Origin: Planctomycetota bacterium
GTDB lineage: Bacteria; Planctomycetota; Phycisphaerae; Phycisphaerales; UBA5793
DNA length: 64,000 bases
Direction: 5' to 3'
Assembly: GCA_963205185.1 (NCBI GenBank)
Contig: CAUJHZ010000074.1
Coordinates: 1 to 64,000 of the forward strand
This document shows, piece after piece, positions 21,131 to 30,132 of this stretch. The notes beneath the pieces were generated by a model. It made no database searches and had not been told where the DNA came from. It worked only from the letters and a program-made list of their open reading frames with translations. Position numbers and translations under genes: made by a program. The stretch's first letter is position 1, and every line of letters starts with the position of its first letter.

Positions 21131-21619
21131 ATGGCAAAGAAGACCAGCGGCGGCAGGCGGTGTTGGCTCGTCAAGGCCGAGCCGGACTGCTATTCGATTG
21201 ACGACCTCAAGCGCGATCGCAGGACGTTCTGGGACGGCGTGCGCAATTACCAGGCCCGCAACTTCATGCGCGATGACATGAAAGTCGGCGACGGCGTGCT
21301 CTACTACCACAGCGGTGCTGAGCCGCCCGGCGTCGTGGGCGTGGCCCGCGTGTGCAAGGCCGGCTATCCCGACCACACCGCCCTGGACCCCAGGCAGCAG
21401 CACTACGACCCCAAGGCGAGCACGGACAATCCCATCTGGATGATGGTCGATGTCGAGTTTGTCGAGAAGTTCCCGCGCGTGGTGTCGCTCAAGGAGATGA
21501 AGGAGCGCGCGGACCTTGAGGGCATGTCAGTCCTGCAGCGCGGCCAGCGACTATCCGTCATGCCGATCGAACCGAAGCAGTTCGAGATCGTGTGCGCGAT
21601 GGGGCGGGGGAAGAAGTAA
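21131..21619 (+). CDS. EVE domain protein
   Basis: The 162-aa protein has the EVE fold signature: WLVKAEPDCYSIDDL, TFWDGVRNYQARNFMRDDM, VLYYHSGAEPPGVVGVARV and AYPDHTALD-like KAGYPDHTALDP. EVE domains are related to PUA and YTH domains and bind modified bases in DNA or RNA; human THYN1 is a homologue. It overlaps the convergent Ada gene by 62 bp. The partner deals with alkylated DNA, so a link to modified-base handling is possible but not shown. Confidence 0.9.
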   Translation: MAKKTSGGRRCWLVKAEPDCYSIDDLKRDRRTFWDGVRNYQARNFMRDDMKVGDGVLYYHSGAEPPGVVGVARVCKAGYPDHTALDPRQQHYDPKASTDNPIWMMVDVEFVEKFPRVVSLKEMKERADLEGMSVLQRGQRLSVMPIEPKQFEIVCAMGRGKK

Positions 21620-22664
21620 CACTCGCTTCGTGATTGAGCAGCCACTGTTTGCGCCAGACTTTGCCGCCGTAGCCGCCGAGGGCGCCGTCGGAGGCGATGA
21701 TGCGGTGGCAGGGAATGACCAGCGCGATGCGGTTGTCGCCGTTGGCGCGGCCGACGGCGCGGTGGGCCCCCGGCCGCCCCACCGCCTTGGCGAGCTGCGC
21801 GTAGGTGCGGGTTTCGCCGGGTTTGATGCGGCGCAGTTCATTCCAGACGAGTTGTTGAAAGTCGCTGCCGGGCGCGACGATCGGCGTGCGAAACGCCAGC
21901 GACCTGCCGTCGAAGTACGCCTTGAGTTCTTCGCGAATCCGCGACAGGTGCGCATTGCTCCCGGGCACCACCGTTGCATTCACGCGGCGGCGCAACGTCG
22001 TGATCTGCTTCTCGATGCCGCGGCGATCGACGTACTCGAGCAGGCACAGACCGTCATCAGATGCAATGGCAAGCATGGCGCCCAGCGGCGTGTCGATCCA
22101 GTCGGCCAGCAGCACGTTGATCTCGCAGCCGCGGCCGACGGGTTGCCCGAACACGCGCGCGAACGCATCGCGAAAGCCGCTGAGCGATTCATAACCCGTG
22201 GTCGCGCCGACGCGATCAGGCGACTTGCCGTTGCGGATCTCGCGCAGGGCCAGACCGAGGCGGCGGGCGCGGGCGTAGGCGTGAAACGTCATGCCGTAGT
22301 GCTGCTTGAAGTAGGCGCGGGCGCGGGTGGGCATGACGCCCAGGGCGCGCAGATCGCTATCGGCGAGGCGTGCAGTCGGATCAGCGTCGAGTCGAGCGTG
22401 AAGCTGCCGCACCCACTGCGGCGGCGCGTGGCCGTGATCGAGCGGGCTGCAGCGTTTGCAGGGCCGGTAGCCCGCGTGCAGCGCATCGGAAGCGCGCTGG
22501 AAGAACTCGACGTTTTCGCGCCGCGGCTTGCGGGCGCTGCACGTGGGGCGGCAGAAGATGCCGGTGGTCTTGACGCCGACGAAGAAGACGCCTTCGCTGC
22601 GCGAGTCGCGCTGCACGAGGGCGTTGTACATGGCCGATTCGCTGGGGAGCAGTTCGTTGATCAT
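21558..22664 (-). CDS. ada: Ada: methylphosphotriester/O6-methylguanine repair protein and regulator
   Basis: The 368-aa protein keeps the full Ada layout. The N-terminal zinc domain has Cys38, Cys42, Cys69 and Cys72 at the same positions as in E. coli Ada; Cys38 accepts methyl groups from phosphotriesters. An AraC-type helix-turn-helix follows (about 100-180). The C-terminal O6-alkylguanine transferase has PCHRI (318-322) with acceptor Cys319. When methylated it would activate adaptive-response genes. A 20-residue Ser/Arg-rich tail overlaps the EVE gene. No alkB or alkA is next to it. Confidence 0.93.
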   Translation of the reverse strand: MINELLPSESAMYNALVQRDSRSEGVFFVGVKTTGIFCRPTCSARKPRRENVEFFQRASDALHAGYRPCKRCSPLDHGHAPPQWVRQLHARLDADPTARLADSDLRALGVMPTRARAYFKQHYGMTFHAYARARRLGLALREIRNGKSPDRVGATTGYESLSGFRDAFARVFGQPVGRGCEINVLLADWIDTPLGAMLAIASDDGLCLLEYVDRRGIEKQITTLRRRVNATVVPGSNAHLSRIREELKAYFDGRSLAFRTPIVAPGSDFQQLVWNELRRIKPGETRTYAQLAKAVGRPGAHRAVGRANGDNRIALVIPCHRIIASDGALGGYGGKVWRKQWLLNHEASVTSSPAPSRTRSRTASVRSA

Positions 22665-22751
22665 GGCGATGTTGTAAGGGTAGCGATGCGCGATCGCTAC
22701 CGCGAAATGAGCGCGGAATTCGGATTGTGGTCGCGAAGCACAAGCGACTGA

Positions 22752-25700
22752 TCAGGGCTGCTCGATCGTGATGCGGAACTGGCCGGGGCCGATCTCGTAG
22801 TCGTTCCTGCTGCCGTCGGGCCAGCGGACCTGGAACTGGAGCGAGCCCGTGGGCGGCAAGCCCAGGCCGAAGTAAACCTGCGCCGCGGACTGCGAGAGAT
22901 AGCCCGAGCCCGCAGTGATCTCAGCGCTCTGGCTGCTGACGTTGCCGGCGCCGTGGAGCAGAATGCGCGAGCCCACCGCCGCAGGATTGCCCGGCTTGCC
23001 CTTGAGTGTGATGACGAGCATTTTTCCCGCGACGCCAAGCGCGGCCGAGTTGTTGATAAAGGCGCGGATCGGACCACCGTTCTGCGTGATCGCTATGTCC
23101 GGCTGGCCGTCGTGATTGATGTCGCAGACCGTCGCGGCGCGCCCGTCGCCGGGCAGGCCGAGGCCGCGGTCGTCGGCGGGACTGGCCGAGAAGTGGCCGT
23201 CGCCTTGGCCCAGCATGAACTGGCCGATGCCGCCATTCCATCGGCCGGTCTCGGGTTCGCGATGACTGAAGTTCTGCACGAAGTAGACGTCGGGCCCGCC
23301 GTCGCCGCCGAAGTCGGCCACCACGGCGCCGTAGCCCGGCGACGCCTGCGCGATGCGCGGCAGCGTCTCGAACTTGAACCCCGGCGCGCCATCATCCGCC
23401 GCGCCGCCGTTGATGAGCACGCCGCTGGCGAGCGTGTTGGCGCGTAGAACATGCGCCTGCTCGAGCGAATCGGGCGTATAGATCTGTTCGAGCGTGGCGC
23501 CGGCAAAGTCGTGGTAGGTCGGCATGCGCTGCTTGACGAGCGGCATCGCGTCGCTCGAACAACTCAGCCCGCGCACGGGCAGCAGCACGTGGTCGCTGCC
23601 GCTCTTGGCTTCGACGATGTCGTAGCGGCCGTTGCCGTCGAAGTCGGCGTAGTAGATCATCGCCGGCTTGTCGGTCGTGGGGGCTTTGTACTTCGTATTG
23701 AGGCCGGCGTTGAGAACGAGATAGTCCATGTCGCCATCGCCGTCGAAGTCGCCGGGCGTGACGGAGTTCCACCAGCCGGTGAGTTCGGCCAGGCCGGCGT
23801 CGTTTGTGCGCTCGACGAGTCGGCCACCCGTGTTCCGCCAGTAGTGAATCGGACCATACTCGCAGGCGATGAGCAGATCGATAAAGCCGTCGTCGTTGGC
23901 GTCGGACCACACGGCCGAGGTCACCATGCCAGAGTCTGCAAGACCCGGCGCATCGGTCTGGGTCACGTCGGTGAATGTGCCGCCGTCGTTGCGCAGCAGG
24001 CGGCTGGGCGGCGCGAGGGGATACTGATCGGGCACGGTGCGGCCGCCGACGAAGAGATCGAGATCGCCATCGCGATCGTAATCGGCGGCGACGATGCAGG
24101 AGGTACTGGTGGCTCCCTCGGGCAAGGCGCCGGCAGGCGCGTGCGTGAAGCGCCCGCCGCCGTCGTTGAGATAGAGTCGATCGCGCAGCGCTGCATCGCC
24201 CTGCGGCCGCTCGACGCTGCCGCTGGCGACGATGAGATCGAGATCGCTATCCGAATCTACATCGACCCAGAGCACACCCATGTCTTCGGACTCGCGGTCG
24301 TCGGCCCAGGGCCCATCGGGCGCCTTGGTGAAGTGCCCGTTGCCGTTGTCGAGGAGGAGTTGCCCAACCTGGCCTGCCGGGGCGCCGACGAAGCAGTCAT
24401 CATCGCCGTCGCCGTCCGCATCGCCCCACGCCATGCCGGGCGCGTTGTGCGAGAGCAGAGCCGGCAGCAGCGGCTGGGCTGTGTACTCATCGAACTCGCG
24501 CTCAGGCGCCGCGTCGGTGGTGAAGCCGGAAGATGGATCGAGCGCGATGAACTGCGCGGGAGTCTCGGGTTCAGCGGCGACGGGGGCGGGCTCATCAGCC
24601 TGCGTGATGGTGTACCAGCGGTCCGCCTGCAGACGGTCGAACGTCTGCTCCGTACCGTCGGGCCAGGTGACGGTGAGTGTGCTGACCAGGGCGCCGTCGC
24701 CAAGGCCGAATTGCGCGATGGGCTCGGTCGCGGACTGGAAGCCGTGCGCGGGAAAGATCTGGCGAACCTGGTGGAACCTGGGCCCGTCGATGGTGATGCG
24801 GGCGCCCACGCCCAGTCGATTGTCGCGCGTGCCGCGCAGGCTGACGAGGATGCGGCGACCGTTCGCCGTGTCGTTGCGGTAGACACCGACCGGCTCATCG
24901 ACATTGCACACGACGAGATCGAGATCGCCATCGCGATCGAAGTCGGCCATGGCGGCGCCGTAGCTGAGCGTTTCCTGGTTGAGCCCCCACTGCTCGCCGA
25001 CGTCGGTGAAGTGGTATTCCCGGTCGTTGCGGAACGCCGCGTTGCGCTCGCGGATCGGCGGCACTTTGCGATACACATTCCACTGCGCTTCCCAGCGCTG
25101 CACGGGGTCGCGCACGCCGAGTTTGTCCATCTCGGCTTCGAGCGACTGGAGTTTGCGCGTGAGATCGGGATCGAACGACTGGTTCGTCGTGCCGTTGGTG
25201 GCGAAAAAGTCGACGGCGCCGTCGTTGTCGAGGTCATTGAACAGCACGGACCACGTCCAGTCGGTGCTGGCCAGGCCGGCAAGGTAGCCGATCTCCCTGA
25301 AGCGAGGCGCGCCCGTATTGAGATAGAGCATGTTGCGCATGTACTGGCGCGGCTCGGCGCTGAGCAGGAACCAGCGCGAATCGCCCATGTCGCCCATCCA
25401 CAGTTTGGACATGTAGTGCGTGCGGGCGCTCATGTCGGCGGCAAGGAAGTCCATGCGACCGTCGCCGTCGATGTCGCCGAAGTCGGCGCCCATCGAGAAC
25501 CACGGCGTGTACGGCACGGCCTGATCGATGATGTCGGTAAAGGTGCCGTCGCCGTTGTTGCGGTACCAGCGGTCAGCGTCCCAGAAGTCGTTGCCGACGT
25601 AGAGGTCGCTGTCGCCGTCGTTGTCGTAATCCCACCACGTCGCGCTCAGGCCCGGGTGGTTGCCGGTGATGCCGGCCTGCTCGCCGACTTCGGTAAACGT

Positions 25701-26495
25701 GCCGTCCCCGTTGTTGTGATAGAGACGGTCGCGTTGGCCGGCCTTGATGACGTAGCGCTCGTCGCGACCATTGATGCGGCGCGTCTGCTCGGCAAACATC
25801 TCTTCCTGGCCCGGAGCGAGCGTCGAATGGCCCGGTGCGTCGCGCTGCATGCGCGGCTGGTCGGCAGCCGCGCCGGGATACATGCGATTGGTCAACAGGT
25901 AGATGTCAACAAAGCCGTCGCGGTCGTAGTCGGCGACCGCCGCCATGACCGAAGCGCCGCGGAAATCGAGCCCGGCCTTCTTTGCCGACTCGACGAACGT
26001 GCCGTTTCCCTGGTTGACGTAGAGCAGGTTGGGCGCATCGTAGTTGCACACGTAGAGATCGAGATCGCCGTCGTTGTCGATGTCGAGGAACGTCGCGCCC
26101 GTGCCCCACGCCGCGCCGAGGTTGGCGCCTGCCTTGTCGGTGACGTCTTCGAAGACCATCTCGCCTGTCTGGCGGTAGAGTCGGTCGCTGCCGATCTGGC
26201 TGGTGAGGTACAGATCGGGTCGGCCGTCGTTGTCGTAGTCACCGATGCACACGCCGCCGCCGGCGTAACTGTGCATGTAGAGGTGCTTGCGGGCGTTGTC
26301 CCAGTCGATGCGGTTCTCGAAGTCGATGCCGCTCTGCGCGGCGTCGAGACGCGTAAACATCGTCGGACCGGGCGCGGCCTCCGCCGGCTTGAGTGGAACG
26401 GAAGTGATGCCGTCGCTCTGGCCCAAGGCGCCTGCAGCAGTCAAGGTCAAGGCAATCAACGCGCACGCGACGTGGCGGAGATGGGTGTGTTTCAT
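22752..26495 (-). CDS. large exported FG-GAP/ASPIC (CRTAC1-type) repeat protein
   Basis: The 1247-aa protein has a signal peptide (ACALIALTLTAAGALGQ). Many calcium-loop FG-GAP repeats follow (GDYDNDGRPDLYLTS, DIDNDGDLDLYVCNYD, DFDRDGDLDLVVCNVD, DVDSDSDLDLIVASGS and others). There are two ASPIC/UnbV domains: one in the middle (GRRILVSLRGTRDNRLGVG to WPDGTEQTF) and one at the C-terminus (GKMLVITLKGKPGNPAAVG to VRWPDGSRNDYEI). The repeat array is therefore two propeller-plus-ASPIC modules in tandem. Function is unknown; family members are cell-surface or secreted. The start lacks a clear ribosome binding site. Confidence 0.88.
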   Translation of the reverse strand: MKHTHLRHVACALIALTLTAAGALGQSDGITSVPLKPAEAAPGPTMFTRLDAAQSGIDFENRIDWDNARKHLYMHSYAGGGVCIGDYDNDGRPDLYLTSQIGSDRLYRQTGEMVFEDVTDKAGANLGAAWGTGATFLDIDNDGDLDLYVCNYDAPNLLYVNQGNGTFVESAKKAGLDFRGASVMAAVADYDRDGFVDIYLLTNRMYPGAAADQPRMQRDAPGHSTLAPGQEEMFAEQTRRINGRDERYVIKAGQRDRLYHNNGDGTFTEVGEQAGITGNHPGLSATWWDYDNDGDSDLYVGNDFWDADRWYRNNGDGTFTDIIDQAVPYTPWFSMGADFGDIDGDGRMDFLAADMSARTHYMSKLWMGDMGDSRWFLLSAEPRQYMRNMLYLNTGAPRFREIGYLAGLASTDWTWSVLFNDLDNDGAVDFFATNGTTNQSFDPDLTRKLQSLEAEMDKLGVRDPVQRWEAQWNVYRKVPPIRERNAAFRNDREYHFTDVGEQWGLNQETLSYGAAMADFDRDGDLDLVVCNVDEPVGVYRNDTANGRRILVSLRGTRDNRLGVGARITIDGPRFHQVRQIFPAHGFQSATEPIAQFGLGDGALVSTLTVTWPDGTEQTFDRLQADRWYTITQADEPAPVAAEPETPAQFIALDPSSGFTTDAAPEREFDEYTAQPLLPALLSHNAPGMAWGDADGDGDDDCFVGAPAGQVGQLLLDNGNGHFTKAPDGPWADDRESEDMGVLWVDVDSDSDLDLIVASGSVERPQGDAALRDRLYLNDGGGRFTHAPAGALPEGATSTSCIVAADYDRDGDLDLFVGGRTVPDQYPLAPPSRLLRNDGGTFTDVTQTDAPGLADSGMVTSAVWSDANDDGFIDLLIACEYGPIHYWRNTGGRLVERTNDAGLAELTGWWNSVTPGDFDGDGDMDYLVLNAGLNTKYKAPTTDKPAMIYYADFDGNGRYDIVEAKSGSDHVLLPVRGLSCSSDAMPLVKQRMPTYHDFAGATLEQIYTPDSLEQAHVLRANTLASGVLINGGAADDGAPGFKFETLPRIAQASPGYGAVVADFGGDGGPDVYFVQNFSHREPETGRWNGGIGQFMLGQGDGHFSASPADDRGLGLPGDGRAATVCDINHDGQPDIAITQNGGPIRAFINNSAALGVAGKMLVITLKGKPGNPAAVGSRILLHGAGNVSSQSAEITAGSGYLSQSAAQVYFGLGLPPTGSLQFQVRWPDGSRNDYEIGPGQFRITIEQP

Positions 26496-26552
26496 CCGTG
26501 AGGATATGCGCCACCCGGAGTACGGCGTACCGGCGCCGCCGCGCCGCCCGGA

Positions 26553-27959
26553 TCAATGCTCGACGCGGTGGCCGAGCATGGGGGCGATCTCGTTGACCAT
26601 CCTGTCGCGGATCACCTCATTGCGCGCCTCAAGGTTGAGCCGCAGCACCGGCTCGGTGTTGGACTGGCGGACGTTGCACCACCAGCCTTCCTTGCGGAAG
26701 CAGTCGATCGTCAGGCCGTCGAGGTGGTTGATTTCGGCGACGTTCTTGAAATGCTCTTCGAGCGCCTCGAGCGCGAGGTCCTTTTCTTCATTCGTGAAGT
26801 TGATTTCGCCGGACTGCGAGTAACGGGCGATGGGCTTGATGAGCGCGCCCAACGGCTTCTTGCTCTCGGCGAGCAGGCTGAGCACCTGCGCGAAGATGAT
26901 GGCGCCGCTGTCGGCGTAGAAGTTGTCGCGGAAATAGAAGTGGCCCGACAGTTCGCCGCCGAACACCGCGTGCTTCTCGCGCAGGATCTTCTTCATGAAC
27001 ACGTGCCCCACGCGCGACTGGATCGGCTTGCCGCCCGCGGCGCGGATCTCCTCCTCGACGGCGCGGCTGGAGCGCAGGTCGTAGATGATCCCGGCCCCAG
27101 GATGGCTCTTGAGAAAGTGGGTCGCCATGAGCGCGGTCAGGTGGTCGCAGCCGATGATCTCAGCCTTGTCATCGACGAAGATACCGCGATCGGCATCGCC
27201 GTCGAAGCAGATACCGCAGTGCGCGCCCGTCTCGAGCACCTTCTGGCGCACGTCGGCGAGGTTGGCTGCAATGAGCGGGTTGGGATCGTGCGAGAACTTG
27301 CCCGTCGTGTTGCGAAAGTGCAGTTCGATGACTTCGAGGTTCGGCACGCCCTTGAAGACCTTCTTGAACATCGTCGCGGCCATGCCGTTGCTCGCGTCCA
27401 CCACGACCTTCATCGGCCGATCCTTCAGATCGAGGAACGAGAGCACGTGCTCGCGGTAGCCGTCCCAGAAGTCGCGCTCTTCAACCCGGCCGGTCGGCTC
27501 GGGTCCGGGCGCGATCTTTTCGAAGTCGGCCATGGCGGCGTACTTGCTGATCTCGTCAAGGCCGGTCGTCTGGCCGATGGGCAGGGCCTGGCGGCCGCTG
27601 ATCTTGAAGCCGTTGTATTCGATGGGATTGTGGCTGGCAGTCACCATCACCCCGCCCGCACAGTCGAGGTAGTTGATCGCAAAGTAGATGAACGGCGTAT
27701 CGACCATGCCCACGTCGATGACGTGCGCGCCGTACGTGCGGATGCCTTCCATGAGGGCCTTGGACAGCGCGGGAGAACTCGGCCGCATGTCGCGCCCGAC
27801 GACGATGTGGCGCATCATCGGGTCGGTGTCGCCCGAGGCGCTCGCCTGCTCGAGCAGGTACCGGGCCGTGCCGTAACCGATCTTCCACGCCGTCTGCTCG
27901 TTGAGCGGGTTCGGATAGGTGGCACGAACGTCATAGGCCTTGAAGACTTTTCCGAGCAT
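26553..27959 (-). CDS. phosphomannomutase/phosphoglucomutase
   Basis: The 468-aa enzyme belongs to the alpha-D-phosphohexomutase family and interconverts hexose 1- and 6-phosphates for sugar-nucleotide and surface polysaccharide synthesis. It shows the phosphoserine loop VTASHNP (Ser109), the metal loop DGDADR (253-258), a sugar-binding GGELSGH loop and the phosphate-binding RQSNTEPVLRL near the end. GELSGH and the length fit the dual mannose/glucose group (AlgC/ManB-like). ATG 27959 follows GAGGAG at good spacing. It is transcribed alone in the direction of the FG-GAP gene. Confidence 0.93.
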   Translation of the reverse strand: MLGKVFKAYDVRATYPNPLNEQTAWKIGYGTARYLLEQASASGDTDPMMRHIVVGRDMRPSSPALSKALMEGIRTYGAHVIDVGMVDTPFIYFAINYLDCAGGVMVTASHNPIEYNGFKISGRQALPIGQTTGLDEISKYAAMADFEKIAPGPEPTGRVEERDFWDGYREHVLSFLDLKDRPMKVVVDASNGMAATMFKKVFKGVPNLEVIELHFRNTTGKFSHDPNPLIAANLADVRQKVLETGAHCGICFDGDADRGIFVDDKAEIIGCDHLTALMATHFLKSHPGAGIIYDLRSSRAVEEEIRAAGGKPIQSRVGHVFMKKILREKHAVFGGELSGHFYFRDNFYADSGAIIFAQVLSLLAESKKPLGALIKPIARYSQSGEINFTNEEKDLALEALEEHFKNVAEINHLDGLTIDCFRKEGWWCNVRQSNTEPVLRLNLEARNEVIRDRMVNEIAPMLGHRVEH

Positions 27960-28081
27960 TCAGCTGGGCTCCTCGGAGAACGGCAAAAACACGCAAGCAA
28001 TGGAACCTCAATGATAGGAATGCGGATGCAAACTGTCAGTGAGGGCATGGCCCGAGATGGGGAAAATCAGCGGTGGCGCGG

Positions 28082-28483
28082 TCAAAAAGGTCGATTTTCG
28101 TCGTCCCCGACCGGCGGCTGAGGCGCCAGTGACGCGTCGATTTCCAGGCGCACCCGGCGCAGAATGGCCCGGCGCCCGGCGAGGCGCAACTGCTGCTCCA
28201 GGCCCGACTTGAGCAGCCGATCAGCCGCGTACAGCGTCGCCGAGCCGTCCACCTGAATCGTCAGCACGCCCCGGCTGAAGGCGCTCAGCCGCGAACGTTC
28301 GACAATCTCGGGTGGCATGATCGCGGCCCAGGTTTCAATGAACTCGGCGAGCCGATCGAAGGGCTTGCGGTGCTCTCGCTCGAACTGCTGCGGCAGGAAC
28401 TCGCCCAGCGCCTGAACCCGGTCAGGCCGGATGGATCGCCCTCGTCGAATGGCGTCGATTCGGCGCTGCAGGGGCGAGGACAT
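28082..28483 (-). CDS. DUF721/DciA-like protein
   Basis: The 133-aa protein shows the DUF721 pattern: WAAIMPPEIVERSRLSAFSRGVLTIQVDGSATLYAADRLLK, where a helix with a Trp is followed by two strands and a further helix (LEQQLRL). DciA members load the replicative helicase DnaB in bacteria that lack DnaC. ATG 28483 is preferred; the frame extends to 28546 without a binding site. No replication gene is adjacent in this window. Confidence 0.7.
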   Translation of the reverse strand: MSSPLQRRIDAIRRGRSIRPDRVQALGEFLPQQFEREHRKPFDRLAEFIETWAAIMPPEIVERSRLSAFSRGVLTIQVDGSATLYAADRLLKSGLEQQLRLAGRRAILRRVRLEIDASLAPQPPVGDDENRPF

Positions 28484-28580
28484 GGCGGATGGTAGGCGAG
28501 TTCGCTGCGCGGCCTGCGACCGGCGCCGCTGCGCGTTTCGACGCAATGGACAATGAGGGCGATGATCGAAACCGCCCCAT

Positions 28581-28970
28581 GCGTCAACACGGTCGTTGGA
28601 CGTACGGTGCGGATTGGATGAACGTCATCGCGAAGACCTGCGGTCGGCGAAGACCCTCCCTCACGGTCGGGGCTCGGTTCATCGCAAGATGATGACGCGA
28701 AACCGAGCCCCACGCGTCAGCACGGGCGTTGGACATACGGTGCGGAATGCATGAACGTCAACGCGAAGGCCGTCGGTCGGCGAAGACCCTCCCTCACGGT
28801 CGGGGCTCGGTTCATCGCAAGGCGATGATGCGAAACCGAGCCCCTCGCGTCAGCACGGGCGTTGGCCGTACGGTGCGGATTGCATGAACGTCAACGCGAA
28901 GGCCGTCGGTCGGCGAATACCGTCGGCAGGTGAAGACCCTCCCTCACGGTCGGGGCTCGGTTCATCGCGG
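28581..28970. repeat. 133-bp tandem repeat with internal inverted repeats
   Basis: Three units begin with GCGTCA at 28581, 28714 and 28847. The first two are exactly 133 bp; the third has a 17-bp insertion near 28918-28934 and lacks its end. The end of a further degenerate unit is visible near 28561-28580. Each complete unit contains GGGGCTCGGTT paired with AACCGAGCCCC (28669-28679 with 28701-28711; 28802-28812 with 28834-28844), with an inner CATCGC/GCGATG stem in the second. The array fills most of the 512-bp gap between the DciA-like gene and the ABC ATPase. The last unit runs into the ATPase leader. Confidence 0.85.
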
Positions 28971-28995
28971 CGTGTGGGGCTACGATGCCGATCCC

Positions 28996-30066
28996 ATGAC
29001 GGCGATCACTCTGGATGGCGTTCGCAAGACCTTTGGCTCAACCGTAGCGGTCGATTCGGTATCGCTGCGCATCGCCGATGGGCACCTGTTCTTCCTCCTC
29101 GGACCCTCGGGCTGCGGCAAGACGACGCTGCTGCGCATGATCGCGGGGTTCATCGAGCCCGGCCGGGGCACGATCCGCTTTGACGATCAGGACGTGACGC
29201 GCCTGCCGCCCGAGAAACGCCAGACGGGCATGGTGTTTCAGAACTACGCCCTCTGGCCGCACATGACGGTCGTCGAAAACGTCGCTTTCGGCCTCAAGGT
29301 GCGCAAAGTCAGCGGCGCTGAGCGCGACGATCGGGTTGCCGCGGCGCTCAAGGCCGTGCGCATGCAGGACTACGGCAGGCGCACGCCCAATCAACTCTCG
29401 GGCGGTCAGCAGCAGCGCGTGGCCCTGGCGCGGGCCCTGGTGATCGAGCCGAAGGTGCTGCTGCTCGATGAGCCGCTTTCGAATCTTGACGCCCGGCTGC
29501 GCAGCGAGATGCGCCGCGAGATCCGCCGGCTGTGCAGCGAGACGGGAATCACGACGGTGTACGTCACGCACGACCAGGTCGAAGCGCTTTCGATGGCCGA
29601 TGAACTGGCGGTGCTGCGCGACGGCCGGGTGATGCAGGTCGGCAAGCCGCGCGACGTGTACCAGCGGCCGGACAACCGGTTCGTGGCCGACTTTCTCGGC
29701 GACACGAATTTCATCAGTGCCGAGGTCGTAGGGGCCGAGGCGGGCGAACTCATCCTGCACGCGCCGATGGGCAACGTGCGGGCGCGGGGCCTGCACGAAG
29801 ACACGCCGCGCAGCGGCAATCTCACCTGCTCGATCCGGCCCGAGGCGTGGCGGCTGGGCGCGGCGGCGGGCAATGGCGCCGCGGGCAACCACTGGCCCGG
29901 CACCATTGTGGACAGCATGTATCACGGCGAAGCGGCGCGGCACGAGATCGAACTCGCCGGCGACGTGACGATCCACGCGCTCGAACTCAATCCGCAGCAG
30001 CGTCCGCCCGGCGCGAACGTGGAAGTCAACGTCGATCCCGCCGACGTGGTCGTGCTGGCGGATTGA
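28996..30066 (+). CDS. ABC transporter ATP-binding protein (MalK/PotA/FbpC type)
   Basis: The 356-aa ATPase has Walker A GPSGCGKT (36-43), a Q-loop FQNYALWPHMT, the signature LSGGQQQRVALARAL, Walker B VLLLDEP, LSNLDARLR and the switch His in VYVTHDQVEA. A C-terminal TOBE-like regulatory domain follows (about 240-356). The layout is that of importers for sugars, polyamines or ferric iron. No permease or binding protein is beside it, so the substrate is open. ATG 28996 is chosen; the frame continues upstream into the tandem repeat, which is not protein-like. Confidence 0.9.
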   Translation: MTAITLDGVRKTFGSTVAVDSVSLRIADGHLFFLLGPSGCGKTTLLRMIAGFIEPGRGTIRFDDQDVTRLPPEKRQTGMVFQNYALWPHMTVVENVAFGLKVRKVSGAERDDRVAAALKAVRMQDYGRRTPNQLSGGQQQRVALARALVIEPKVLLLDEPLSNLDARLRSEMRREIRRLCSETGITTVYVTHDQVEALSMADELAVLRDGRVMQVGKPRDVYQRPDNRFVADFLGDTNFISAEVVGAEAGELILHAPMGNVRARGLHEDTPRSGNLTCSIRPEAWRLGAAAGNGAAGNHWPGTIVDSMYHGEAARHEIELAGDVTIHALELNPQQRPPGANVEVNVDPADVVVLAD

Positions 30067-30132
30067 TGGATGGCGCGCGCTCCCTTGACCCGCGGCTACG
30101 CATGAAGAGGCCTTCGGCCCCGACGCGGTCTT

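Noticed and set aside
23451-26501. 1016-codon plus-strand open frame
   Set aside because: It is antisense to the FG-GAP/ASPIC gene. Its sequence is repetitive Val, Ala, Asp and Arg from the complementary strand of Asp-rich repeats, with no signal or family motif.
28561-28970. CRISPR array
   Set aside because: The units are 133 bp, directly adjoining and nearly identical over their full length, with no short repeat alternating with unique spacers and no cas gene nearby.
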